Shown: positions 34,851 through 45,895, counted from the stretch's first letter. The stretch is 64,000 nt of DNA from Pollenia angustigena (GCA_930367215.1 OV884059.1:11804945-11868944), one strand, 5' to 3'. Program-made: numbers and translations. Notes: generated by a model from the sequence alone, not told the origin.

Positions 34851-35690
34851 AATGTCAAAATAATTAGCAATGATAACTGTTATAACAACATAAGGTCATG
34901 GCATAGTTTGGTGTTAGTAGGTTCATAATTAACCTTACGTCCTATACAAACCTCTCCCTAAAAATACAAAAACATCTCATGTACATTAATTCCTTGCCCT
35001 GTAAATATCTCATCTATGTATGTCTTGCCTGGTTTACTTAATGTCTTATCTACTTTTATCTTTCTCATGTCTTCGTCTTTTTTGCAATATTTTGTTTGTT
35101 TTTCAATTAAAAAAAAAAATCAACAAAAAATTATTTAAAAAAAAATCAAAAGAAAAATTCCCATAAACCTAAACAATGACTGTGGGTTAAAGCATAAAAA
35201 ATTGCAAAATTTGCAAAATTTCAGTGAAATTTTATTTTCAACTTAAACCGACTTGAATGAAATCAAAAAGTATAATAAAAAATAAAATTGAAAGTATAAA
35301 AATTGGTAAACAACTTAATTAAAAGATGATTGTTCAAAAAAAAAATAAAAACAAAAATTAAAAAACAAAAAAAATTTATGTTTTTCTTTAGGATAATTAA
35401 ATTAAAATCAAAGTGAATTGGAAAGCTATGAAAAACATGTTATTTATAGCAAATTTATTTACATCTAATTTGTTTTTATTAATTTAAAGAAAAGTAAAGT
35501 TATTTTGATGCACGTTTTTAGCGACTGTACTGAAACAAGTCACGCTTGAAAGCTTTTCTTAGAGTTTAAACAGTTTATACAAAAATCTGGAAATATTATA
35601 GATGAATTAAGGAAAGTTATGACTTTAGAATACCTAACAAAACACATGAACACATGAACATTTACCATTTTCAGACTGTTTGTTTAATGA
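34851..35690. other. A-rich stretch, nothing recognised
   Basis: This is dominated by A-runs and AAAAATTAAA-type sequence around 35105-35400. No gene or element was recognised. Confidence 0.4.
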
Positions 35691-35691
35691 A

Positions 35692-35911
35692 CTAATGCTG
35701 TTTTCTTTTCTACAAAAAAATGTGACATTTTATTTAAAAAATGCGATTTGGTGTCTGTTTCTTAAAAATTGTGCTTCTGAAAAGGGTGAGTTCTTTAGAA
35801 TAAAACAAGCGACCCTTTTCGGGAGCAAAATTTTTAAGAAACAGACATTAAATTGCATTTTTTTTTTAAATAAAATGTCACATTTTTTTGTAGAAAAGAA
35901 AACACCATAAG
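35692..35911. mobile_element. 220-bp long inverted repeat (foldback element)
   Basis: The two halves are near-complete inverted copies. The left arm starts CTAATGCTGTTTTCTTTTC, and the inverse of the right arm starts CTTATGGTGTTTTCTTTTC. Pairing continues through AATGTGACATTTTATTT and TGTCTGTTTCTTAAAAATT to within about 25 bases of the centre. A transcript would fold into a hairpin of about 95 bp. The overlapping frames on both strands are by-products of the palindrome. Best explained as a MITE or foldback element. Confidence 0.85.
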
Positions 35912-37040
35912 AAATCAATTTTCGTTTTCTTAGCTTCAAAAATGTTCTTAATCCTTAGAAACCTAAAAACTTTTTTATTCTTATTTATTTCAATAAGTAA
36001 AGCCCCCTTATTTTGTTAAGCACTTCATTACACTTTTTTTATAAACAATTTTAAAAATTAATAAAAAAAAACATTCATTAAGTTAAGGGGAAAGGGAACT
36101 TACACCAAACTTGTCACGTACCACCTCTAAATTGGTAGAAACCGATTCTAGTTCTAACACTGTTTATAAAGAGAACTTGTCACTTTAACATGGCGATGTC
36201 CTAGGAGGAAGTTAATTGGCATATTTTTTAATCTTTGTTACAGGTCGCTGAAATGACCGAAATGGAAAAATTTAATTTTGGGTTAAAATAATGCCTGTGG
36301 CAGATATTGTCCCGTGTGAACCATGTTAAAATGTCTATCATCCCCTCATTTAAAGCAATATAATCAGGTAGGATCAGCCGCTACCCATACAAAATCCAGT
36401 TATATGACTAGTTGTTTGTCAGTTACCTTCTGGAGTAACTACTCTTCAAATACATTGTCAGCAATTAAGTGTTATGTTCTGTCTTTTTCGATCAAAATTC
36501 GTTACTTTTTATTTCTAAACTGAGTTAACTGGTCACGGGATAAGTGCTTCAAAACCAGTTGACACAAATTTCACGCTGGTTCAACTTCGCTACACATAAG
36601 GACTTAGAATATATGTCATTAATAAAGCCTAAGGTCAATATTAGAGAACTCAGTGCTAAGCTGTATTTGCAAATACGAAAAATAATTCTTAATTAAATTA
36701 ACGATCATTAAAAAAGTAATTGGTTTTGTATAGTAAATATTGTGTAAAAATAATAGAAATATTATTAAGTTTCCTATATTGATTCTTTTTTGTTGATCCG
36801 CTAGAAATGGGGCATAAGTCCGAAGATGACACACTGACTTTATAAAGCGAATAACGACCAATTTTCACGTATGCCTCGTTAGAATGGTACACGTAACGCC
36901 TCTTCAACATATACAACATCAATGCTTCATAAGCATCTGTAAAGCAATGAGAAACACGTCGACAATGGCCTTTGGCGCTCGATATGATTGTGTAACGTCT
37001 CTGTTAATAAGTTTGCTCGTATAGTGTCTTTTCGTATTTT
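35912..37040. other. Unassigned stretch, possible decayed retroelement
   Basis: A less AT-rich patch at about 36100-36560, together with a minus-strand frame near 36698-36922 (KRRYVYHSNEAYVKIGRYSL), suggests old coding sequence. I cannot match either to a family with confidence. No termini are evident. Confidence 0.3.
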
Positions 37041-37046
37041 TTTGCT

Positions 37047-37377
37047 ATGAAAAAAAAATTATCAAAAATTGTTCACCAAAAATCAAATTTAATTAACCAA
37101 GTGAATTAAACATTTAATCAATTGAATTAAATATTTAATCAAGTGGATTAAACATTAAATTGATACTATTATTTTGTTTACTTGTGCAAATTTAATTAAT
37201 TTATTCATTTCTGAATAATTGAAGGAATAGGACTATTACAAATAAATTCGAAAAATACAAAATGTTGAATATAATATAAAGTAACCTTCGGAAGGAAATA
37301 ATTCCCAGTTTCTATTAATTTTTTTAATTAATATTACAAATTTTTTTTTTTTTTTTTGAAAAATAAGTTTTCTGTGA
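37047..37377 (-). mobile_element. Rearranged copy of the CACAGAAAAA short element
   Basis: Read on the minus strand it follows the 8290-8528 element: a CACAGAAAA start at about 37377, TTAATTAAATTTGCAC, AATAGTATCAATT, repeated TTTAATTCACTTG-type blocks and TTTTTGGTGAACAATTTT. About 90 bp of unrelated sequence (37210-37310) is inserted in its first half. Confidence 0.6.
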
Positions 37378-37499
37378 CCATATTTGTTCTCTGGCTGCTG
37401 AAAAGCTCTTTAAAAGAAAGCTCTTTCCTTAACATTCCTTTCTAAAACAAAATAAAACAAAAATTTAGATCAAGATGATTAAAATTGTTATTGTATTAC

Positions 37500-37905
37500 G
37501 AAGAGAAAAGTTCGGCAATTACGAACGAAAAATTATATCTGGCAAATATCTTCCACAAGCACGCTGACAGATGTCGATTCTTTCTTCAAAGTTTTTAATC
37601 ACTTTTTGGCAAAATGGCGGGTCTATTTCGTTAATCAAATCACGGATTTAAAGTTTTAAGGCTGCAATCGATTCAATTGGCTTTGTATACACTCTGTTCT
37701 TAATATAGCCCCCCAAAACATAGTCCAGTGGTGTTAAATCACACAATCTGGCTGGCCACTTCAGAGCTGATGTTCGTGAAATTATGCGATCGGAAAATTT
37801 GGTTTGCAATAAATTGATAGTATCATTGGGTGTGTGACATGTGGCACCGTCCTGTTGGTGTTGGCACATTTTGTAACGAGCCTGTCGACTCAAATTTAAC
37901 GATCA
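37500..37905 (-). pseudogene. DD41D mariner transposase, C-terminal fragment
   Basis: The minus strand reads CQHQQDGATCHT (second catalytic Asp) and, 41 residues later, CDLTPLDYVL (third Asp). It continues through GYIKNRVYTKPIESIAALKL and on to a C-terminus near 37545 with RACGRYLPDI-like sequence. The N-terminal region and first catalytic Asp are absent. One or two frameshifts or stops occur after AALKL. It is related to the 33.3 and 40.0 kb copies by the same spacing and motifs. No terminal inverted repeats were recognised. Confidence 0.8.
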
Positions 37906-38887
37906 AATTCTTATAAGCGGTTTCAGAAGGACGACTCTATCTTGTCCGAAAAAATCCCGAATTTTCCGAAATGTAACTTTAACAGAACCACCGTTTTCGT
38001 AGTGGATTTAAATTATTTTGATTCGATTTTCGAGCAAAATTTGATTCATTTTAACACTGACCAATGCATTTACTACGAAAATGTCAAAACTATCATGTTG
38101 CTGGTGTTACCACAATTTAAAAACAAAGTTCTGGTTGAAAAACCCGATACTTTGTCTGTTTCATATTTTCCACTTATTTTCATAATTAGAAAATGTAACT
38201 AAGCGAAAAAGTATTCCAAAAAACCCCTTCACCCTTCTAAAAGCGTCAAAAAGTCCAAGAATTTTGGTCTAAAATGTATTTGTTTGTATATTATTTAGTC
38301 GTTGGACAATGCCTGTGTGTGCTGTACTCTGCTTAAGTATGTTTAAGTGTAAATTTATTCGATCCTTTCGATGTCCTATTTTGCTGTTATAAAACCTTTA
38401 TGAGTTTTAATTTTATTTCATTTATTTATTGCTCTGCCTTTAGTACTATTAAGCTGCAATCTAATAGTCTCTATTGTTTTCGGTGTTGATAACAATAGTA
38501 TTTCTCTTAAATCTTATTATTAAATTTTACATCATTAACTCAAATAAGATTAATTATTTTCTATTAGAAAACGAAAATGTTCAAATGGAAGGGAAGTTTC
38601 ATACAAAAGATTGTTGGTACTAATGAAAAGAGCACGGAAATTTCAAATTAGTATTTAAATAAAATTTAAAATGTTTTATGAAAAGAAATAAGGAAATAAA
38701 ACATATTTAGTTAATGAAATGATTAAGTTTTAAATTAAAAGTAATAATTGAGGATGATGATGATGATGATAATTTTAAAAAGGAAAAAGGAAATCCATCA
38801 GTATTTTACCCACCTTTAAAATGTGAAACAGCAAATCATACAATGAAACTGGACGTTAATAAAAATGACCTTAAATTCTTCAAACCA
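37906..38887. other. AT-rich stretch, nothing recognised
   Basis: An 86-codon plus-strand frame (37942-38202) has no motif. A short (GAT)n tract occurs near 38753-38771. Nothing else was seen. Confidence 0.4.
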
Positions 38888-39166
38888 CACTGAAAAAATT
38901 TTCTTCACAGATCCAATGAAATTTACATTAAAATTCAACCTATGTAACCCTTCATTGGATCAATGAAATGTTTCATAAAATCAATGAAAATTTTGCATTA
39001 GTTTAATGACAAACGTTTATTTTATCCATTTTTTCAATGAGGATTCATAAAATGAATGAAAATTTTGTCATTGATTTTATTAATCCTTCATTAATCCAAT
39101 GAAGGGTTACATAGGTTGAATTTTAATGTAAATTTCATTGGATCTGTGAAGAAAATTTTTTCAGTG
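38888..39166. mobile_element. 279-bp MITE with 73-bp perfect terminal inverted repeats
   Basis: The ends CACTGAAAAAATTTTCTTC and its exact complement pair without mismatch for 73 bp by eye, which implies a young element or one under homogenisation. The interior is filled with AATGAA / TTCATT motifs in both orientations. CA dinucleotides flank both ends (38886-38887 and 39167-39168), comparable to the TG pair around the 8290 element. No coding capacity. Confidence 0.9.
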
Positions 39167-40020
39167 CAAAACCTAAACTTAAACCTAAATACCAAGTACC
39201 TAAATACCCTAGCGCTGAAATAATTAATTTGAAATTAATACCTTTAATTGTACCTAAAAATTTTACAAATTTTCGTAAAAAAAATCATATTCAATCAATT
39301 GAAATATTTATGACTCCTTTTGATTAAATTTGTATAAAATTTATTTTTATATGCTTCCAAATCCCCTTTAAACTTTTAAGTACTGCAGACAAAAATCCAA
39401 TTATTTTGTCTAATGATTTTTTTTATACTTTTTTTTTACCGCACTCTCGTAATTCCTGTTCAGTCAGCAAAAATTACCAACATTATTTATAATAAAAGAC
39501 ACTTGAAAGCAGCAAATAAAAACCGAAAAAACAATTTTTTGTTTTATACGTTCTTTCATACGATTATCGAGGAGTTTTTGGTTACCTTGTTAAGCCACCC
39601 TTGAAAATGCTACAGTTTTTTATACAAAAAATAGCAAGCATGGCTGTTATTGTCATGGTAAATGACAAAGAGAAAATTGGGTAAAAAATTAAGCTAAAAA
39701 AAAAAATAATAATAAAAAAAGGTAAAAACAAGTGGGCAAGTGCAAATGGGAAAGGTCTTTTCATGTAATACCCTGCTCCAATAGTAAATTATTTTGGACC
39801 TTAGGTGAATTATAAAGCTACTTTGTGAAAAAATTGTTTTTACATTTTAGCTTAGAAACAAATTTTTTGAGAAATTTTCTGTTGGCAGCATCTTCAAACA
39901 ATGTTTAGACTAGATTTTCGTTATGACTTGCTTTGTTTAGGGAAACAAGCATAACTTTGAAGGGTGATGGATTAAGATAAGCTTTTCAAATGCATTCCAT
40001 TTGCCGAGGTTGGTTAAATT
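39167..40020. other. AT-rich stretch, nothing recognised
   Basis: Low-complexity A/T sequence. The frames at 39413-39604 and 39582-39764 lack motifs. Confidence 0.4.
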
Positions 40021-40021
40021 A

Positions 40022-41366
40022 TAAGGGCCGATGTTGATTTTGAATAAAACTCAAATTATTTAGGAAATTTTTGTCATTTCTTTTTATTATGATAATATTG
40101 GCATGGTTCAATTATGTATGGAACAAAAAATGGCCGCACGATCTCGGCGGCACACCTCCATCCGATGGTCCAAATTTTCGATGACGCTGAGGCATAATTG
40201 AGGTTCTAAGCCGTTAATGTGCCGAATTATCTCATCATGGTGGTAAATAAGGCCATGATGTCATTATTGCTCAATTGAATGGGAGATAAAGCCATAATGG
40301 CCTAATTGCCCAATCATTGAGAGGAAAGGTCATATTTAAAATTTTGCGAAATGAGAGATATAGCCATATTTTTTTCTCGCAAATTTCAGAAAATTGTTGT
40401 GCATGGTGTAAACACTCTGTAAAAGGGAAAATCCTCAGTTATCATTGAAAAACCTTCTTGTGACGCACGCAGGAAAACTTTATTCGGCGAAGCCACCTGC
40501 CGCGTTCTACTGGAGGAAAAAACTCACGCAGAAAAACTTTAGTATACGAAGCCAGATTTCAATACTTAACTTTACTGTCTCCGGAACTGAAAAGAGAGAT
40601 AAAGCCATTTTCTAATATTGCTAATGTGAGCTAAGGCCATGATGGCTTTATCTCCCATTCAAATGAAAAAAAAAAACAAAAAAGGCTTTATTTCCTTATT
40701 GAATGAGAGATAAAGCCATCATGGCCTTATCTACCATGGTATTAAAGCATCCCCCCAATTCTTGCCGGCTTATCGACGTACATCTTTTCTTTCAAATAAC
40801 CCCAAAGAAAGAAGTCCAAGGGTGTCAAATCACACAATTTTGGCAGCCAATTGACATCGCCACCACGTGAGATAACACGGTCATTGAATTTGTCGCCCAA
40901 AAGAGCCATTGTTTCGTAAGCTGTGTGGTAAGTGGCACCGTCCTGTTTAAAAAGTTCGTTATCATCTCACGATAGCGAATACCATTCACAGTAACTGCCT
41001 GACCGGCCTCATTTGGGAAAAAATACGGCCCGATGATGCCGCCAGCTCATAAACCGCACCAAACAGTCACTCTTTGTGGGTGTATTGGTTTTTTCACAAT
41101 CACTCTTGGACTATCATTCACCCAAATGCGTCAATTCTGCTTATTAACGAATCCACTAAGGTGAAAATGTGCCTCATCACTGAAGATGATTTTCTTCGAA
41201 GATTTCTCATCCATTTTCAGAATATGCCTGAATAGCTTTAACGCGTCTCTCGATTGTTTATCTTTCCATGGTTCAAATTGAGTTAGACTGAAATTGAGAA
41301 ATGTCAAATGAAATGCAGAAAAAAACTTGACGTTTAGGTGTGGTTCATATTCACGGCCACCACTAA
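40022..41366 (-). mobile_element. DD41D mariner, internally deleted, with a nested element
   Basis: On the minus strand the transposase begins near 41270 (MERKTIERRVKAIQAY), then skips by deletion to the first catalytic region near 41200-41100 (IIFSDEAHFHLSGFVNKQN). It continues through GIIGPYFFPNEAGQAVTVNG and a short deletion/frameshift, then QDGATYHTAYETM (second Asp), then CDLTPLDFFLWGYLKEKMY (third Asp, 41 residues later), to the C-terminus near 40095-40235. The C-terminal part is interrupted by a nested element at about 40237-40739. The 40022 end, TAAGGGCCGATGTTGATTTT, is also the terminus of the shorter relatives at 57.0 and 63.7 kb, which fixes this boundary. The other end, near 41366, is placed approximately. 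Confidence 0.82.
40237..40739. mobile_element. Roughly 500-bp inverted-repeat element inside the mariner
   Basis: The left TGGTAAATAAGGCCATGATG and the right end (inverse GGTAGATAAGGCCATGATGG) form imperfect inverted repeats, with ATGG on both outer sides (40237-40240 and 40736-40739) as a possible 4-bp target duplication. The motif GAGATAAAGCCAT followed by AATGGCC or CATGGCC recurs about six times in both orientations. Two copies of a CACGCAG.AAAACTTTA...CGAAGCCA block lie in the middle. No reading frame is supported. Confidence 0.65.
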
Positions 41367-42325
41367 AAAAGAACTTAAGCTAGACCTTTAACGAGCCTCT
41401 GAATAGCAAATTTGATAAGCCTTGCACTATTGCTATACTTAAACCTCAAAAAGATGCTGACTTAAAACCTCTAGTAGATTTCAAACCCAAACTAGAGCTT
41501 AAACTAGAAATAAGAGTACTAAACTTAATCTGTACTGAAAACTTTTTTCTGTTTAAATCAACAATTTTCTCTTTTTCATGTTCTCAAGATTTATTACAAA
41601 ATGTTTCTTTTCTTAATTATTTGCCATAATTTGTAATTCTTTTGTTAGTGATTTATTGTATTTTTTTGTTTTTTTTTTTTTTTTTTGCTCGAAGTCATTC
41701 ATTTAAGTAGCAATATATTAGACGGGTTTTTATTCTTTTGTTTCTTTTTGAATAAAGCTAATAATTATAGCACTTTTGTTAAACAGTTTTTATAATTTAA
41801 TGCACATAATTTCATTTCGTATTTATTGCCAACACATTGACAATATGTTACTCGATTATATTGTTTTCAGAATTTAATTGGATTTGTCCAACTTTTCTTC
41901 TTTTTGCTTCAGTTTAGTTATTAGCTAATGGATATTTATTATGTGTGTTTTATTATAAACGTTTTATTAGCTAAACAGTAGAAAGAACTTCTATAGAAAT
42001 GCGATGAAAACATAAATTCATTTAAACATTAACATTAATTTCGTTTAAGCTATAGGAAGCATTAACAATCAATCAATATTCTTTTTTTTAGACATGCTTT
42101 TAAAGGCCTTTAAATCAGTGTTCGAAAATAAACAAAACCTTATTTAGCGTTCGGCACACACAGCCAGGAACGGTATCTATTTGTTTAGTGATTGTGTAGA
42201 CGAACACAGCCCTTGATACTGTTCGTAGCTATTTTCAAGAAAGAGCCGAACATTATATAGTGTTCTGTTCTTCGTTAAAAAACCGAACAATTGTAGTGAT
42301 ACTGTAGATAAACATCATATTTTAG
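41367..42325. other. AT-rich stretch, nothing recognised
   Basis: T-rich sequence with a T17-type run near 41668-41686. Repeated GTTCGG/CCGAAC pieces at 42120-42290, also seen at 43440-43520, hint at the arms of an unrecognised element around the Helentron-like copy. Confidence 0.4.
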
Positions 42326-42328
42326 GGA

Positions 42329-42446
42329 CATTATTATAACTTGGCGTTAGCTGTTATCCGACAGTTAACAGGCGCTTTTTGACAGATAACACATTATTAT
42401 CTGTCAATTTAATCTTAACTTTAGCTAACTTCAAGTTGTAATAATG
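42329..42446. mobile_element. 118-bp MITE with CATTATTA.AACTTG ends
   Basis: The left CATTATTATAACTTGGCGTT and right (inverse CATTATTACAACTTGAAGTT) inverted repeats bound a very short interior. The interior itself holds the hairpin GACAGATAA...TTATCTGTC. The element directly abuts the truncated end of the Helentron-like copy. Confidence 0.7.
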
Positions 42447-43258
42447 GCACAAGGACCAAGCGTTTTAAAAATCGTAGCACCACGACAGAAGATGGGGGGA
42501 AATTTCTTCCTCTCAGAAACTGTCAAACCGATGGATAGGACCATATCTATATCTATATATGGTTTGCATTTAAAAAAAAATAGGACGACGAGGGGAGATA
42601 GGGGCGATTTCTGCCTATCAAAACCGATTTTAATGAAATTTAAACCGTAGATAAATCTATACCTATATGGAAACATAAGCTATACAGTTTTCCAAAAATA
42701 GAACCACAAGGGGAGCTAGGGGGCAATTTCTGTCTCTCACAAGCTTTCAAACCGATTTTAATGAAGTTTATAAACATAGATAAGTCCATATTTATATGGA
42801 CATATAAGCATGATGTGTTTTTAAATACTGTGGTGTAGGGCATCATATCGATACCTTCCCATAAGAATGTATTAAGCGACACTTTTGTCGAAAATGACTT
42901 TTTGATGTGGAACTATACTAGAAGTTAAGCGCCACATTTTGGCCTGGGTTTTGCTACCCTATCATAGATGCAAAGGAAACTAGAGAGAAAATAAAATTGC
43001 ATCAACCGTCAAGTTTTCTCACTGGAATAAGGTTGCACCCTGTAATTTGTATTATCCGCCAAAGAAATTATACTAAGCCACATTTTTAAATATGTTTTGT
43101 ATTCTGAAATGTTCCTTTCAATAAAATACACAAATAAATAACTAGATGAGACTTTTTTTTTCGTTTCCTACACAATATTAGAAATGTCGCTTAATACATT
43201 CATATGGGAAGGTATCGATATGGTCGGGCTTGACCGACTATACCTTCTAACTTGTTTT
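42447..43258 (-). mobile_element. Helentron/DINE-1-like element, reversed, 3'-truncated
   Basis: The minus-strand 5' end ACAAGTTAGAAGGTATAGTC lies at about 43258, followed by the GGTCAAGCCCGACC hairpin. The body then shows successive GAAATTTCATTAAAATCGG-type modules that are repeated with variation (about 110-bp period: AAATCGGTTTGA, GAGAGGCAGAAATTGCCCCC, CTCGTGGTCCTATTTTT). The CAGC microsatellite and 3' end are missing. A 371-bp MITE splits it at 42848-43218. Confidence 0.7.
42848..43218. mobile_element. 371-bp TA-flanked MITE nested in the Helentron-like copy
   Basis: The ends TCGATACCTTCCCATAAGAA and, inverted from the right, TCGATACCTTCCCATATGAA match for about 35 bp with one mismatch. 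TA flanks both sides (42846-42847 and 43219-43220). Other Helentron-like copies read straight through the site (GTATCATATGGTCGGGC), giving an empty-site comparison. Best classed as a Tc1/mariner-type MITE from the TA duplication. The interior is non-coding. Confidence 0.87.
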
Positions 43259-43689
43259 ACATTGATAAAGAAACAAACAAACAAACAATTTTAATAGCGA
43301 CCGCAGCACGAACATCTTGTGCGTGTATTGTGTATACGTTTTGTATGTGTAAAATTATTTTACTGGCTTTTTGTTTTTTTTCGTATGTGTATTTTGTTTT
43401 TGTAAAAATTGTTTGATTCTTTTACCAGCCAAATAAGACGAACATTAATGAGCTGAAGCGAACACAGTATAGTTTGTGGTCTTAAAATAAAAACCGAACG
43501 GAATTAAATGTTCTTAGCCTTTTGTTGAGTTGTATAAGAACAGTATTATTTTTGTGTTCGAAAGATGACAAACAGGGAAACGTTATTTTGTTTGATGATT
43601 TACCACACAAATACTTTTAGCGTTTGTGTTTTCCACAAATCTACCGAGCCGAATACTTAGAAGCGATATTAAGTGTTTATTTATTTATA

Positions 43690-43965
43690 AAATTTTTATG
43701 AAAATGTTCAATTTGGTCCCCAGAAATTTTAAACTTATTGCTTAAATATTCAATCTCATCTAGTAACACCTCGATTAGCAAAGGAAAATAGGGACAGCCT
43801 TGTGTAATCCCAGCGTTTGTATTGAATGGCTCACTTGTCATGTCATTATGACGAACTTGTTGTGATGCAGCTGCATACATCGCATTCATAAGTCTTATTA
43901 ATTTTAATGGTTCACTTTTTGCCCTTAATGCATCCAGACTGTTTAATTAAGACCCGGATGGTGTT
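43690..43965 (-). pseudogene. Non-LTR reverse transcriptase fragment
   Basis: The minus strand reads LNSLDALRAKSEPLKLIRLM, then AMYAAASQQVRHNDMTSEPF, then GITQGCPYFPLLIEVLLDEI. The GITQGCP..PLL segment corresponds to the conserved QG.PLSPLLF motif of retrotransposon reverse transcriptases, with the preceding IRLM.AMY.....VR.NG..S.PF segment in its usual place. Two conserved positions are altered (YF for LS). No catalytic Asp-Asp motif follows before the frame ends, so only a sub-domain survives. The clade is uncertain. Confidence 0.6.
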
Positions 43966-44016
43966 TGTCTGTGCTAAGCAATTCCTGCTTGTTCGTCACG
44001 GAGTGTTAGTTCTGTA

Positions 44017-44734
44017 CAGTGTTGCCAATTAAGTATTTTTCATACTCGTTCTAGCATTTTTTAAAGTCAATTGTCATGAAAAAACCACGATTTAGCAAGT
44101 AGCGTTTTTTCTAGCATTATTAATAAATTCCTAGCATTTTTAGTTCTTGTGATATTCTCACTATTTTCGATTTTTATAATGTTTAATACAAATATAAAGA
44201 AAATAAGGGAAGATTCTAACATTCAATTATATCTGAGATATTCAACAATGTAAATGCTCATTAATGTTTTACTGAAATAAAAGTCAAAAAAGGAGAACAT
44301 TTTTTTTTTTTAAATAAGTAAAAAGGTATTCAGAAAAGTTTTGCAAAGATTGGGGCAAGCACCTCAAATAAAAAAAGGGGTGATAGAAACCGATAACTTA
44401 GAAAAAAACCCTTTTGAAATTATTGCAAATGCGATATGGTCTAAAATTAGTGGCCTGGAGCAACACGAAAGAAATAAGAAAGCACAAAAGTGTTACGGGC
44501 ATAACTTAAAACAATCCTGTCTCCTTCTAAAGAATTTGTTACAATGTTCAGCAGAGGCGACATTAAGTTTATGTGCATAGTTCGCTTGCACCTGAACCTG
44601 AAGGACAATATGCAGCCTATTACAGAACTTTCTATATTTTTCATAAAAATTTTTTTTAGTATTTTTTCTAGCATTTATTTAGCATTTTTCCCAAAATCAA
44701 GCATTTTTTCCTCAATAAGTTTTGGCAACCAGTG
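44017..44734. mobile_element. Probable hAT-like element with CAGTGTTGCCAA ends
   Basis: The left end CAGTGTTGCCAA and the right end (inverse CACTGGTTGCCAAAA) resemble hAT termini. Repeated CTAGCATTTTT motifs lie close to both ends (44050-44145 and 44655-44710). I could not find an 8-bp target duplication. A 79-codon plus-strand frame (44341-44580) in the middle is unrecognised. Confidence 0.45.
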
Positions 44735-44764
44735 TGTGCATTGTAGGCTTTTACACAGTGCAAC

Positions 44765-45475
44765 ACGAAAAAAATAACAACTCGACGTGATAAAAGATCA
44801 AAAAAAAAAATACCCTTGTCTCCCAGTTTTGCCCAAAGTCAAGCCTCGGTGTCTTTTTCACAAAAAAGTGATAATTTTCTTAGGATTACATCTTGCAAAT
44901 TTACCCTCTGAGACAAAATTGTAGCTCTTGTCATAAAGAACAAAAATTGTGAACATATAAAATCAAGAAAAAAATTCATCTTCCAAATCAAAATCGCAAA
45001 AAACTTTAACAAAATCGATTTCTTTTACCTTTTTTCCCGTGTTGAGGTCCATAGGTAGCAAACCGTTAAAAATTCAAGGAAACAATCAACTACCAAAATG
45101 TACCCAAGATCTCAATAAACAACTTTCTGAATGAAGCATATCAACTTCCTAGGAATTATTCTTAGCACCGTTTAGGTAGCGCTTAGGTAGCCGCAAAAGT
45201 GAAAAATTTCCCGAAAATTTTTTAATTTCAATTGTTTTTTCTTAACGTCAACGTTGGGATACTACGCTATCTATAACCATATACGGACCCCACTACGTGA
45301 TAAAATACAAAAAAAAGACCCGTGTCTCACAGTTTTGCCCAAGGTCAAACACTTTTTTTTACGGGCCCCCAAAGATTAAGGGCCTCTGTGTCATTTTTGC
45401 GTAAAAGTAATCATTTTTCTCAGGCTCAGATCTTTTGTCCATGCCTCCCATATAAAGGAAAGTAAAATTTCTGCT
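44765..45475. repeat. Pair of direct repeats about 515 bp apart
   Basis: The block CGTGATAAAA.A...TACCC.TGTCTC.CAGTTTTGCCCAA followed by GTCAA occurs at about 44787-44845 and again at 45297-45352. Both are followed by similar GTGTC.TTTT...AAAAGT.AT.ATTTTTCT sequence. This may be two copies of an undescribed repeat or the ends of one element. No coding sequence was seen. Confidence 0.5.
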
Positions 45476-45481
45476 TACCTA

Positions 45482-45895
45482 CACGCAGAGAAAAAATATG
45501 TTAAAATATGGTGATCTCCAAAAAAAACTATTTTTAAAGGAAATTTTAAAAATATTATGTGTAATTTTACCATATTATTGTTAAATTTTCCCTCCATCAA
45601 GAAGCCACAACCATATTATTGCTGCCATAATTTGTTTTTAAATTTACAATAGTATTTTCCTCTGTTCCAAGAGCAACATGCTATGGTTGAAACACAACCA
45701 CGCTATTATAATTGTTAAACATATTTTAGTTAAAATAAACAATAACATGTTCGGAGGCAACCATAATATGTTTGCGGCTTCTGGAGGGAGGACAAATTAT
45801 ATTATTATGGTTAATTTAATCATAATATGTTTAAGATGTGCTTCAAAATATTTTTTTGGAGGTGACTATATTACAACATGTTATTTATCTGGGTG
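45482..45895. mobile_element. 414-bp CACGCAGAG inverted-repeat element (uninterrupted relative of 31.6-34.3 kb)
   Basis: The left end CACGCAGAGAAAAAATATGT and the right end (inverse CACCCAGATAAATAACATGT) align over about 60 bp. The interior is rich in AACCATAATATG dyads. A 96-codon plus-strand frame inside it is a by-product. It supplies the paralogous empty site for both insertions in the 31.6-34.3 kb copy. Confidence 0.75.

Noticed and set aside
35680..35939. Overlapping 76- and 69-codon frames on opposite strands
   Set aside because: Both are by-products of the 220-bp palindrome.
42117..43560. An outer hAT-like element around the reversed Helentron-like copy (CAGTGTTCGAAAA at 42117, GTGTTCGAAA near 43553)
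   Set aside because: The two ends are in the wrong relative orientation and no target duplication could be found; only loose GTTCGG/CCGAAC repeats link the two sides.
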